A program made the position numbers and the translations under genes. Of a stretch of 24,153 bases of DNA, positions 1 through 7,870 are shown in pieces. How positions within the stretch are numbered: position 1 is the stretch's first letter; the number at the start of each line of letters is the position of its first letter. Origin of the DNA: Treponema sp. (lineage in GTDB: Bacteria; Spirochaetota; Spirochaetia; Treponematales; Treponemataceae). The stretch spans positions 10,456 to 34,608 of the forward strand of contig JAFLSP010000001.1 of the NCBI GenBank assembly GCA_022510885.1. Reading direction: 5' to 3'. The notes beneath the pieces were generated by a model, which saw only the letters and a program-made list of their open reading frames with translations, was not told the DNA's origin and ran no database searches.

Positions 1-20
1 GCCGCGCGGAAATTCCGTGC

Positions 21-262
21 CCGCGACCGACAAACAACTGTCGCAGGGCTGCAAAACGTTCCCCGCGCTTGACAAGTGACTGTTGCAGGGCTACAAGACG
101 TTCCCGGCGACTGACAAATAACTGTCACACGCCTGCAAAGCGTCCTCCGCGACTGACAAGTACCTGTCCGAGGCCTCGGATTGCTTCTCCGCAACCGACA
201 AGAAGCCGCCCGAGACCTCGGACGGCTTTCCCGCGCTTGACACGCGGCCAGCCGATTTGTCG
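21..262. repeat. 42-bp degenerate tandem repeat, six copies
   Basis: Units begin at 21, 63, 105, 147, 189 and 231, each starting CCGCG-like followed by a GAC three codons in; the GAC triplet recurs exactly 42 bp apart (29, 71, 113, 155, 197, 239). The last unit decays after about 30 bp. The array probably continues off the left edge. Forty-two bp is 14 codons, so the frame is kept from unit to unit: on the + strand it reads like ATDKYLSEASDCFS with stops at 77-79 and 119-121; on the - strand it reads like YLSVAEDALQACDS with one stop. It is best called a decayed minisatellite or the remnant of a repeat-protein gene. No function can be assigned. Confidence 0.85.
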
Positions 263-322
263 CGGAGAACGGCGGACACAAATCCTCCTCATTCTGCGGA
301 AGATTCTGCCGATACTTACGGT

Positions 323-967
323 ATGAAACTGAAAGCATTTTTCGTATTGTTGTTGCTGTCGGCGGTTCCGCTCGCCTTTTCCGAGATTCTGGCCATGAAC
401 GCCGAGGCGTCCTATTACGCCGAGAAGTTCCACGGGCGCAAGACCGCGAGCGGCGAAATCTTCAACATGAACGCGCTCACCTGCGCGCACAAGACGCTGC
501 CCTTCGGCACGATGCTCCGCGTCACGAACCTCCAGAACAACGCGACGGTCGATGTGCGCGTGAACGACCGCGGGCCCTTCGTCAAGGGGCGCGAAATCGA
601 CCTCTCCAAGGCGGCGGCGCAGAAACTCGGCATGATAAAGACGGGGACTGCCCGCGTCAAAATCGAGATTATCTCGCCAAACGGAACATCGGCCGTTGCA
701 TCACGCAGCGCCGCGTCACCGAATACGAATTCCGCTGCCCGCGCGGACTACTGGGACGTGCAGGTCGGCTCGTTCACGAGCCGCGAGAACGCGAACCGAC
801 TGGCGCAGGCACTGCTCAAAAGCGGCTTCGAGAACGTCTACTTCCAGGAGACCAGTTCCGTCACGCGCGTCGTCCTCAAAAGAGTCCCCGACGCGCAGCT
901 GCCGGAAATCGAGGCAAAACTCCGCGCGAACGGCTACACGGATTATGTCGTCAAAAAGAATGCGTAA
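323..967 (+). CDS. rlpA: RlpA-type septal-ring protein with DPBB and SPOR domains
   Basis: 214 residues. Residues 1-20 form a signal peptide (MKLK, then a leucine/valine core, ending AFS). There is no lipobox cysteine, so it is probably a soluble periplasmic protein rather than the lipoprotein seen in many RlpAs. Residues about 28-116 are the double-psi beta-barrel domain, with the family blocks TASGE, ALTCAHKTLPFGT and VNDRGPF. Residues about 143-213 are a SPOR domain, which in this family binds denuded glycan strands at division sites. The family includes lytic transglycosylases acting on naked peptidoglycan. The ATG at 323 is chosen because the signal peptide begins there; the frame is open further upstream to 122, but only a TTG at 257 could start it and the peptide would lose its export signal. 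No clear Shine-Dalgarno is visible. thiI follows 19 nt downstream. Confidence 0.92.
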   Translation: MKLKAFFVLLLLSAVPLAFSEILAMNAEASYYAEKFHGRKTASGEIFNMNALTCAHKTLPFGTMLRVTNLQNNATVDVRVNDRGPFVKGREIDLSKAAAQKLGMIKTGTARVKIEIISPNGTSAVASRSAASPNTNSAARADYWDVQVGSFTSRENANRLAQALLKSGFENVYFQETSSVTRVVLKRVPDAQLPEIEAKLRANGYTDYVVKKNA

Positions 968-986
968 TACCGCCCGGTAAGTCCTC

Positions 987-2231
987 ATGCGAACGTATCT
1001 GGGAAGACTGGGCGAGCTGGTACTGAAAGGCTCGAACATCCGCGACTTCGAGCGGCTGCTCACGGGGAACGCGCGGCGCTACGTGCAGTCCGTGGACGCA
1101 AAGGTGTCGCTGTACGCCGGACGGCTCTACGTGGAGTGCGCGGACGAGGCGGCGGCTGCCGCAGAATGCATGCTCGACCACCTCATCGGCATTACGGGCT
1201 GGTCGGAGGCGACGGCGGTCGAAAAGGACATCGACGCAATCCGCGCGCAGGTGCTCGCGGAGGCACGGGGCGCGCGTGAGCGCGGGGCAAAGACCTTCAA
1301 AATCGAGGCGAAGCGCAGCGACAAGAGCTTTCCGCTCGACACCTACGGCATCTGCCGCGAGGCACCGTCGCTCGTCTGCGCGCAGGGCATCCTCGCCGTG
1401 GACGTGCACCGCCCCGACGTGACGATTTGCGTAGAGGTGCGCGACCGCTGCTTCGTCTATTCCAACAAAAACCGCGGGCACCGGGGGCTTCCCGTCGGGT
1501 GCAGCGGCAAGGGGCTGCTGCTGCTGAGCGGCGGGCTTGACAGCCCCGTGGCGGGCTACCGCATGATGAGCCGCGGCATGAAAATCGAGTGCTGCTACTT
1601 CCACGCCTACCCCTACACCTCGCAGGAGGCACAGCAGAAAGTCGAGCGGCTCGCCGAAATCCTCGCCGCCTACGGCATGACCACCCACCTCAACGTGATT
1701 CCCTTCACCGACGTGCAGATGCGGATTAAGCAGAAAGCGCCGGCGGCATTCGCCACGCTCATGCTGCGGATGTGCATGATGCAGTGCGCGAACCTGCTCG
1801 CCGAGCGGCTCGGCGCGGACTGCATCGTGACGGGCGAGAGCCTCGGGCAGGTGGCGAGCCAGACGATGCAGAACCTCGCCGTCACCGAGAGCATGGCGCG
1901 CTACCCGCTGCTGCGCCCGCTCGTGGGCATGGACAAGGAGGACATCGTGGCGACGGCGCGGCGCATCGGCACCTACGAGACCTCAATCCTGCCCTACGAG
2001 GACTGCTGCGTGCTTTTCTCGCCGCGCCACCCCGTCCTGCGCGCGGACCTTGCGGAAGCAACGCAGATATACGAGTCGCTTGAGGCGGAGGGGCTTATCC
2101 GCGAAGCCTACGAAAAGCGCGAAATCATACGCTTTGACTGCGCGGGCATCGTGGCGGGGCAGTTCGGCACGCGCGAGAACGCGGCACAGCTCGCCGCAGA
2201 GAACGGGAAACGCCTGTCGGCGGGCGACTAG
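987..2231 (+). CDS. thiI: tRNA 4-thiouridine synthetase ThiI, rhodanese-less
   Basis: 414 residues. The N-terminal ferredoxin-like and THUMP region (about 1-165, including LGRLGELVLKGSN) binds tRNA. The PP-loop ATPase follows, with the pyrophosphate-binding SGGLDSPVAG at 181-190, and it ends with the conserved ETSILPYEDCC block (331-341). The enzyme adenylates U8 of tRNA and inserts sulfur to give 4-thiouridine. The protein stops about where the rhodanese domain of the 482-residue E. coli ThiI would begin, so the sulfur carrier cysteine of that domain is absent; many bacteria have this short form, which serves tRNA thiolation. It lies 19 nt after rlpA, probably one transcript. It converges on the next gene, and the two stop codons share the tetranucleotide CTAG at 2228-2231. 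Confidence 0.95.
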   Translation: MRTYLGRLGELVLKGSNIRDFERLLTGNARRYVQSVDAKVSLYAGRLYVECADEAAAAAECMLDHLIGITGWSEATAVEKDIDAIRAQVLAEARGARERGAKTFKIEAKRSDKSFPLDTYGICREAPSLVCAQGILAVDVHRPDVTICVEVRDRCFVYSNKNRGHRGLPVGCSGKGLLLLSGGLDSPVAGYRMMSRGMKIECCYFHAYPYTSQEAQQKVERLAEILAAYGMTTHLNVIPFTDVQMRIKQKAPAAFATLMLRMCMMQCANLLAERLGADCIVTGESLGQVASQTMQNLAVTESMARYPLLRPLVGMDKEDIVATARRIGTYETSILPYEDCCVLFSPRHPVLRADLAEATQIYESLEAEGLIREAYEKREIIRFDCAGIVAGQFGTRENAAQLAAENGKRLSAGD

Positions 2232-4030
2232 TACGTGTACTTGAGCGACAGCGTGATAAAGTGGTTCACCCTGTCGGTCAGTTGCCGAACCCACTCGTCA
2301 TAGGCGGCCTGCGCGTCTGCAAGTATCTTTTCCCTATTAACATTGAGTTGCCCATCATCATTATAATAAGCATCGCGGTTTCCCCGGTAGATGTCGTTCT
2401 GCACGCCGTCGTTGTGGATGTACTCGAATGCATAGCCGAGCCGCACCGCGAGCCGTCCTTTCGCCACGTGCGGGAACGTGTACTCGCCGGCAAGGGCGAA
2501 CTGGCAGACGAGCATCGTGTGGCCGCCCGACATGAAGCTCAGGTGGTTCCAGGCGGCGTCCACGTGCTCGCCGCCGGTGAAATTCTGGTGCGTGAACGCC
2601 GAGCCGTCCGTGCGGTAGCGTCCCGGCTCGGCGAGCATGTAGCCCACCTTGTCGTCGTCCGAGTAGCTCTCCGCCACGTTCTGGTGGCGCACGAAATTCG
2701 CGCTCACGTCAATGGTGAGACGCTTGCGCGGGGCAAAGCGCGCGAAGAACGACACCTTGTCCGAGTCCGGCGGAATGGACGCGCCCATGCAGATGCCGTT
2801 GTTCGTGTAGTTCTGGTAGTTCCACGTCTTTCCGTTGATAACGCCGTCCGCGCTCTGCTCGTAGTCCCAGTGCGCGTAGACGTAGGGCAGCACGATTTGA
2901 TAATTGAACGACATATACGACAGCGGCGAGCCAATCGGCGCGTACACCGCGCCAAGCTGTCCCGCAAGGCGGAGCTTGCTGTCGAAGTTCAGCTTGGCGA
3001 TTGCCTCCACGTCGAAGTCGTCCACGAACACGTCCGCGGCGAGCTTGAGCGTCTGCACGGGCTTGTACTCAAAGAGCAGGCCCATCTGCAGGTTCGCGCC
3101 CGCGCCGCCCAGGTTCTGAATCGCCATGTACGGGGCGGGCAGCATATACAGGACGGAGGAATGCGGCCCCATCGTGAGGTTCTCATAGTAGGACAGCGAG
3201 AATTTGGGCGTGATGTTCAGGCGGATAGCGTGGAACGAGAGGAATTTGCTGTCGGTCAGGTCCTCGCCGAGGTTGTTGGACGCGCCGATGGTCTCGTACA
3301 GCGTGACGAAATCCCAGCGCGGGCGGCTCACGTTGAGCGTGAGGTTCGCCGCGTGGTACGCCGTATCATTGAGCGCGAGACCGTCGTTCAGGAACGGCCC
3401 GTAGCCCGTGCGGTGGATGCCGCCCGTCGCGTAGTAACGTTCCGTGCCGAACGCGACGTTGCAGTTCACGTTCAGGTAGCCGTCCATCGGTCCGATTGAC
3501 GCCGCGTCGAACACGGAGTCCTGCGGCTGGTTCACGTACCGCTGCGCCACGTTCGCGTATTCCGTGGTCGTTCCCCAGATGCCGAGATGATAGCCCGCCG
3601 TCACGAGGGGGGTAAACGGCAGCACCACGTCGCCTTCCGCGGCGACCTCGCCCTGCACCTGCTTGCGCAGCGTGGTGTCATCGTTCGTCAGGTCGGAGGC
3701 AATACGAGCCGTTCCGCCGGCAGAAACCGAGACATGGAACGGGCGCGAGAAGATGCGCTCGTACTCGTCCCTTGCTTTCTCCACCTCGCTCGCGTAACGG
3801 GGGATGACATTGCCCTCCTCGTCCGTGCCCGCCGCAATCACCTCGTTAATGATGCGTTCAATCACGCGCACGGGATAGGGGCGCAACTGCGGCAGGGGCG
3901 ACGTCAGCCCCTGGATTTCCCATGCCTGCGCCGTCATGTAGAACGGGTCGCCCGTATCAACGGAGACTTGCGCGACCGCCGCAGCAAGCGCGAGCAGAAA
4001 AACGACCCCACACACATATCGCCTATGCAT
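2228..4030 (-). CDS. Wzi-like outer-membrane beta-barrel protein
   Basis: 600 residues. A signal peptide (MHRRYVCG, hydrophobic core, cleavage near AVA-Q) is followed by DPFYMTAQAWEIQGLTSPL and a PQLRPY segment, which resemble the N-terminal plug helices of capsule-assembly Wzi proteins. The remainder alternates short amphipathic strands with glycine-, asparagine- and aspartate-rich turns, and the protein ends in LKYTY, the terminal aromatic expected of an outer-membrane barrel recognised by BamA. The ATG at 4030 is chosen over a GTG at 4036 because AGGTGAGG (4036-4043) sits 5 nt before it. It lies 18 nt after the second barrel gene, so the two are probably co-transcribed. Family assignment rests on pattern, not on a search; a polysaccharide or surface-anchoring role is inferred. 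Confidence 0.75.
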   Translation of the reverse strand: MHRRYVCGVVFLLALAAAVAQVSVDTGDPFYMTAQAWEIQGLTSPLPQLRPYPVRVIERIINEVIAAGTDEEGNVIPRYASEVEKARDEYERIFSRPFHVSVSAGGTARIASDLTNDDTTLRKQVQGEVAAEGDVVLPFTPLVTAGYHLGIWGTTTEYANVAQRYVNQPQDSVFDAASIGPMDGYLNVNCNVAFGTERYYATGGIHRTGYGPFLNDGLALNDTAYHAANLTLNVSRPRWDFVTLYETIGASNNLGEDLTDSKFLSFHAIRLNITPKFSLSYYENLTMGPHSSVLYMLPAPYMAIQNLGGAGANLQMGLLFEYKPVQTLKLAADVFVDDFDVEAIAKLNFDSKLRLAGQLGAVYAPIGSPLSYMSFNYQIVLPYVYAHWDYEQSADGVINGKTWNYQNYTNNGICMGASIPPDSDKVSFFARFAPRKRLTIDVSANFVRHQNVAESYSDDDKVGYMLAEPGRYRTDGSAFTHQNFTGGEHVDAAWNHLSFMSGGHTMLVCQFALAGEYTFPHVAKGRLAVRLGYAFEYIHNDGVQNDIYRGNRDAYYNDDGQLNVNREKILADAQAAYDEWVRQLTDRVNHFITLSLKYTY

Positions 4031-4048
4031 ACACACCTCACCTAAGCC

Positions 4049-5773
4049 CTAGAATCGGATGAACGAACATTGCACGGCAAACGCCATCTCGAAGCCGTGC
4101 TCGAACGAGCCGCGCTCATGCCCGTGGTTGAACACGAACACGTATGCCGGCTGCGCGGTGAGCTTGAGCCACGGCTTGGCGTACCAACTGCCGCGCACCG
4201 CAAGCCGGTTGACGAATTCGGGCGTTCCCGTCGGCGCCACCCAGTCGCGCCGCTCGCGCCAGTTATCCTGGCTCTTGCGCGGGTAAACCCAGTTCTTGAA
4301 ATCGTCGGGGTCGTCGCCATTTCCAATCCTGTCGCCCTCGCCGACCACGGAATCCGTGCCGCCCCAGCCGAGCGCGTCGGTGAAGGCGTTGCTGCCGGAG
4401 CAGTACTCGCCGCGCGCCATGAACAGGTACATCGCGTCCACGGAGAACTTTCCCGGCCGCTCGTAGCCCGCCGTCAGCTCGCACGACACGGTGTCCGGGC
4501 CGAAGGGCGAGCCGACCCACTCGTAGAAGAGCGCGTGGTCGCCGATGTTCTCGCTGTAGGTGCGCACGAGCGTCCAGTTCGGTCCTTCCTTGATGTAGAG
4601 GAAGGGCTGCGCGTAATAGCCCTCAAGCGCGAAGTGCAGGTAGCCCTCACGGAACGGTATGTATGCTTCCGAACCGAGCTGCCCGCCCATGCCGTTCGGG
4701 GTCTTGTCGTCCGGCCAGTTGCTGCGCTCGTAGGGGGTCTGGAACTGCGTCATCGCGAACATCCCGTAGAAACGAAGTCCGTTGAACGGCACGAATTCCG
4801 TCTTCAGCCCGAGGTAGGCGCAGATGTGCGACTCCACGTCATCCACGTTCCGGTTGCCGTCGTCGTCGCCGTAGTCGCGCCAGGGGGAGAAGCCGTGGAA
4901 AATCGTCAGCGGGTTCATGAAGCGCAGTTCGAGCGGCGCGTAGACGAGCACGCCCTCCAGCGCGGTGAACGTGACGCGCTGGAAGAGGCGGACGTCGAAC
5001 TGGTGCGTGTAGAGGTACTTGTCCACGTTGAATTCCGAGACCGCGCCCGTGTACTTGAAATTCGGCGAATAGAACAGCAGCTTTGCGGTGGTCGTGCCCG
5101 TGAGGTAGTCCGACATGATGACCGAGCCGTTGAGCGACCGTCCGATTGACTGCGGCCCGAGCGCAATCTGCACGCCGATGCCCGTCTTTTCCGAGAGCCG
5201 CGCGCCCGCGCTCAGGTAGCCGTAGGACGGGAAGTTCACGTCAATTTCGCTCGCCGAGATGGGGATATTCGTGCGGTTGTCGTGGTGCAGCGCCATGCCC
5301 TTGTTCTCGCCGAGCGACACGTCCATCTTCATCGCCACCCAGTCGCCCACCGTGATGCCGAGCGGCACGGAGAGCACCGGCTGCCGGCTGTAGCGGTCGA
5401 AAGTCCAGTCGATGTTCTTGTTCGTCTTGAAGAACGCTTCCGGGTTGACTGACGGCTCGACCCCCACGGAAATCAAGTCCGACCCGAACGAGAATATCGA
5501 CTCCGAAAAATACGCGCGAATACGGTCGTACTGCGCCTTGCCGCCATCGCTCAAAGCGTCATAGTCAATCTCGTCCAAATACAACGAAAGCTCCTGCACG
5601 GTCAGCGGCGCGCTGTCGGCAAAATTGACGATACGGCTTTCAAGCGAGACCGCCATAAGCGCGTCGTACACCCAGTGTCCGCTCGGAACCAGTTCCTGCG
5701 CCCCACGCGGGCGAGCGGCAAGCGAAAGGGCTACTGCCGTTCCCAATACGACCATGGCAAACAGTTTTTTCAT
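4049..5773 (-). CDS. Wzi-like outer-membrane beta-barrel protein
   Basis: 574 residues. Signal peptide MKKLFAMVVLGTAVALSLAA; the mature start VPSGHWVYDALMAVSLESR is the helix-rich segment typical of Wzi-family and related spirochaete barrels (a 'xxHWxYDAL' opening). Repeated amphipathic strands follow, and the chain ends in SFIRF with a terminal phenylalanine, a barrel-assembly signal. GGAGG is placed 5 nt before the ATG. The gene starts 12 nt after the stop of the glycosyltransferase gene and is followed 18 nt later by a second protein of the same general design, so glycosyltransferase-barrel-barrel looks like one operon. Wzi proteins hold capsular polysaccharide on the outer membrane; whether this organism has a capsule or uses the barrels for a glycolipid cannot be told from sequence. 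Confidence 0.75.
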   Translation of the reverse strand: MKKLFAMVVLGTAVALSLAARPRGAQELVPSGHWVYDALMAVSLESRIVNFADSAPLTVQELSLYLDEIDYDALSDGGKAQYDRIRAYFSESIFSFGSDLISVGVEPSVNPEAFFKTNKNIDWTFDRYSRQPVLSVPLGITVGDWVAMKMDVSLGENKGMALHHDNRTNIPISASEIDVNFPSYGYLSAGARLSEKTGIGVQIALGPQSIGRSLNGSVIMSDYLTGTTTAKLLFYSPNFKYTGAVSEFNVDKYLYTHQFDVRLFQRVTFTALEGVLVYAPLELRFMNPLTIFHGFSPWRDYGDDDGNRNVDDVESHICAYLGLKTEFVPFNGLRFYGMFAMTQFQTPYERSNWPDDKTPNGMGGQLGSEAYIPFREGYLHFALEGYYAQPFLYIKEGPNWTLVRTYSENIGDHALFYEWVGSPFGPDTVSCELTAGYERPGKFSVDAMYLFMARGEYCSGSNAFTDALGWGGTDSVVGEGDRIGNGDDPDDFKNWVYPRKSQDNWRERRDWVAPTGTPEFVNRLAVRGSWYAKPWLKLTAQPAYVFVFNHGHERGSFEHGFEMAFAVQCSFIRF

Positions 5774-5785
5774 GGCAACCTCCGT

Positions 5786-7021
5786 TCAGTCTTCTGCACG
5801 TTGCACCGCATCAACAGCCGCCTGCAACTCCGCGTCGCTGACCGCCTGCGGGTAATGCGCGAGCACCGTCTCATAAAAAGCGACCGTGCGCAGCCCATGC
5901 GTGCGGAGCGAAAAATGCTTGGCGACCTCATGACTGTACGCCGCGAACGCCGCGCGCCTTTCCGGGTGGTCAACGAGGTCAAGGATACGCTCGACCATCG
6001 CGTCATCGCTGTCCGCCAAGTAGCCGTTTTTTCCGTCGAACACGGTGTCCAAAAAGCTCTCGTCCCGGCGGCACACGATGGGCAGGCGCGAGACCAACGC
6101 CTCAAGCGCGGTCATCGAGTGCATTTCGGAAAGCGATGCTGTCACGAAAATATCGCCCAACCGATAGTACAGCGAGAGCGATTCCCAGTTGATGAAGCCC
6201 GTAAACAGGATGCGCTGCTCAAGCCGCTGGCGGTGCGCCGCCCGCTCCAGGTCATAGCTCGCGCCGCCCGCGCCGACGAACAGCATCTTCACGTTCGGCC
6301 GCTGCTCAAGCACACGCACGACAACATCAAACAGCTCCTCCACCCGCTTCTCTTCCGCCACGCGCCCGATGAACACGAGCGTCACCTCGTCCTCCCGAAT
6401 CGCGAGACTCTTGCGCAACGCGAACAGCGCCTCTTCCGTATCGTTTCGGGCGAAGAACGACTTGGTGTCTATCGCATTCGGGATGACTGCCGAAGGCGTG
6501 CGCGGCAGTATCGCGGGCAACTTGAAGTAATCGTGCGCCTTTTCCGACACATTGATGAGCGCGTAGAATTTCTTGTACAGTCGCTGCACGATTTTCCTGA
6601 TGACCCGCACCGGGATGAGCCGTCCGCCCATAAGGTAATATTTGTAGAAATCCTCCCACATGGTGTGCGTCGTCGCGATGACCGGGATGTGCAGTGCCTT
6701 TCCTGCCCGCTTTGCCGCGTGAGCAATATAAAATTCCGTGTGCGAGTGGATAATCTGCACGCCGTGCTTTTTCAAGAATGCGACCACCGCGCGCTTGTGC
6801 GGAAAACCGATGTACTGGTTGTCGCCAAACGGCGCGGGAATGGAATACACGCGCAACACGTCGGGGTCAGCCTCTTCCGCCTGCCCACCCCCGTGCGGGG
6901 AAACCGTCACGACAACGACGTGATGCCCCAGCTCGGTCAGGATTTTCCGCAGCTGCACCACGACCGTCACGACACCGCTTTTCGTCGGCAAATAGGAATC
7001 GGAAAACAACGCGATGTTCAT
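5786..7021 (-). CDS. GT4-family glycosyltransferase, probably lipid glycosyltransferase
   Basis: 411 residues with the two-Rossmann GT-B plan. The N-terminal domain opens MNIALFSDSYLPTKSGVVT, the pattern of processive and monoglucosyl-diacylglycerol transferases; HSHTEF (92-97) and TTHTMWEDF (118-126) are family blocks. The C-terminal nucleotide-sugar domain has FIGRVAEEKR (217-226) and the E-x7-E pair E299/E307 in SEMHSMTALEAL. The donor is probably a UDP-sugar and the acceptor diacylglycerol or another membrane lipid; this is by family resemblance. The frame is open further upstream, but ATG 7021 gives the standard N-terminus; the upstream extension overlaps udg. It is transcribed from a promoter that overlaps the divergent udg promoter. 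Two outer-membrane barrel genes follow at once, pointing to envelope glycan work. Confidence 0.85.
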   Translation of the reverse strand: MNIALFSDSYLPTKSGVVTVVVQLRKILTELGHHVVVVTVSPHGGGQAEEADPDVLRVYSIPAPFGDNQYIGFPHKRAVVAFLKKHGVQIIHSHTEFYIAHAAKRAGKALHIPVIATTHTMWEDFYKYYLMGGRLIPVRVIRKIVQRLYKKFYALINVSEKAHDYFKLPAILPRTPSAVIPNAIDTKSFFARNDTEEALFALRKSLAIREDEVTLVFIGRVAEEKRVEELFDVVVRVLEQRPNVKMLFVGAGGASYDLERAAHRQRLEQRILFTGFINWESLSLYYRLGDIFVTASLSEMHSMTALEALVSRLPIVCRRDESFLDTVFDGKNGYLADSDDAMVERILDLVDHPERRAAFAAYSHEVAKHFSLRTHGLRTVAFYETVLAHYPQAVSDAELQAAVDAVQRAED

Positions 7022-7031
7022 ACTGTCTGCA

Positions 7032-7060
7032 ATCCTATCAAAATATTGCACGAATTTCAA
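7032..7060 (-). promoter_or_regulatory. Sigma70-type promoter for the glycosyltransferase-barrel operon
   Basis: On the minus strand, TTGAAA (7060-7055), a 17-nt spacer and TAGGAT (7037-7032). The predicted start of transcription is only a few nt before the ATG at 7021, so the leader would be very short. It overlaps the opposite promoter by about 15 bp. Confidence 0.5.
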
Positions 7061-7074
7061 GGTTTTGCTACAAT
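7046..7074 (+). promoter_or_regulatory. Sigma70-type promoter for udg-priA
   Basis: TTGCAC (7046-7051), a 17-nt spacer and TACAAT (7069-7074). The ATG of udg is at 7082, only 7 nt after the -10 box, so transcription should start at or next to the initiation codon. The only Shine-Dalgarno-like bases (AAGG) lie 2 nt from the ATG, too close to act normally. Confidence 0.65.
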
Positions 7075-7081
7075 TAAGGCG

Positions 7082-7870
7082 ATGACAGCGGAAGAAAAGG
7101 CGACCATCTACGAACTTCTTAAGACGGCGGCGACAGGCGCATACGGCTACGTGCCGCCCGCGTTCTCCGGCATCTCGCCGCAATTCAGTGATGACCCATC
7201 TCAATCCACGGGCGACGCGCCTGAAACTGCCTTCGAGACAGAAAACATCGCACAAGATAGAGAAAATATTGAGGAGACCGCGACCTCTTCCACGCGGCAG
7301 CAAATCAATTCCATCGCGCAGAAAATTGCCGTGTGCGAACGCTGCGTACTCGCGCGGACGCGGACGAACGTCGTGCCCGGTGTGGGGGTGACCGAACCGC
7401 TCGTCGTCGTCATCGGCGAAGGACCGGGCTACGAAGAGGACAAGCGCGGTGAGCCGTTCGTCGGCCCTGCGGGGCAGCTGCTCGACAAAATGCTCGCGTC
7501 TATCGGGCTTTCCCGCGCGGAAAACTGCTTCATCGCCAACATCGTCAAGTGCCGTCCGCCGGGAAACCGCGTTCCGCTTCCCGAGGAAGCCGCCGCCTGC
7601 GAGTCATTTCTGCATGCGCAACTGTTCGCGCTCAAGCCGAAGATGATTCTGTGCGCGGGCAGCACGGCGGCAAAGAACCTGCTCAAGACGCGGGACGGCG
7701 TGACGCGGCTGCGCGGGCGATTCTACGACTGGAACGGCATCCCCGTAGCGGTCACGTTCCACCCGAGCGCGCTTCTGCGCGACGCAAGACAGAAAATATT
7801 CGCATGGGAAGACCTTAAGATGATGCGCGCGCGCCTTCAGGAAATCGCACCCGAATACCAGCCGACATGA
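7082..7870 (+). CDS. Uracil-DNA glycosylase, family 4 (iron-sulfur) type
   Basis: 262 residues. Residues 1-75 are a low-complexity, acidic/serine-rich extension that most family 4 enzymes lack or have shorter. The catalytic domain begins at CERC: C85, C88, C157 and C173 are spaced as the four ligands of the 4Fe-4S cluster. Active-site blocks are GEGPGYEEDKRGEPFVGPAG (112-131) and HPSALL (227-232). The enzyme removes uracil from DNA to begin base-excision repair. The start is the ATG at 7082, fitted to the promoter just upstream; the frame continues open upstream but only as antisense of the glycosyltransferase. Its stop overlaps the priA start (ATGA), so repair and replication restart are made together. 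Confidence 0.92.
   Translation: MTAEEKATIYELLKTAATGAYGYVPPAFSGISPQFSDDPSQSTGDAPETAFETENIAQDRENIEETATSSTRQQINSIAQKIAVCERCVLARTRTNVVPGVGVTEPLVVVIGEGPGYEEDKRGEPFVGPAGQLLDKMLASIGLSRAENCFIANIVKCRPPGNRVPLPEEAAACESFLHAQLFALKPKMILCAGSTAAKNLLKTRDGVTRLRGRFYDWNGIPVAVTFHPSALLRDARQKIFAWEDLKMMRARLQEIAPEYQPT

Noticed and set aside
21..262. CRISPR-like array from the 42-bp repeats
   Set aside because: Units are contiguous with no unique spacers and diverge along their whole length.
2261..5149. Two plus-strand frames (412 and 359 residues) opposite the barrel genes
   Set aside because: Composition is dominated by Val, Arg and His, typical of antisense to barrel codons; no ribosome site.
5675..7081. The long plus-strand extension before udg
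   Set aside because: It is antisense to the glycosyltransferase and crosses the udg promoter; the ATG at 7082 gives the family-like protein.
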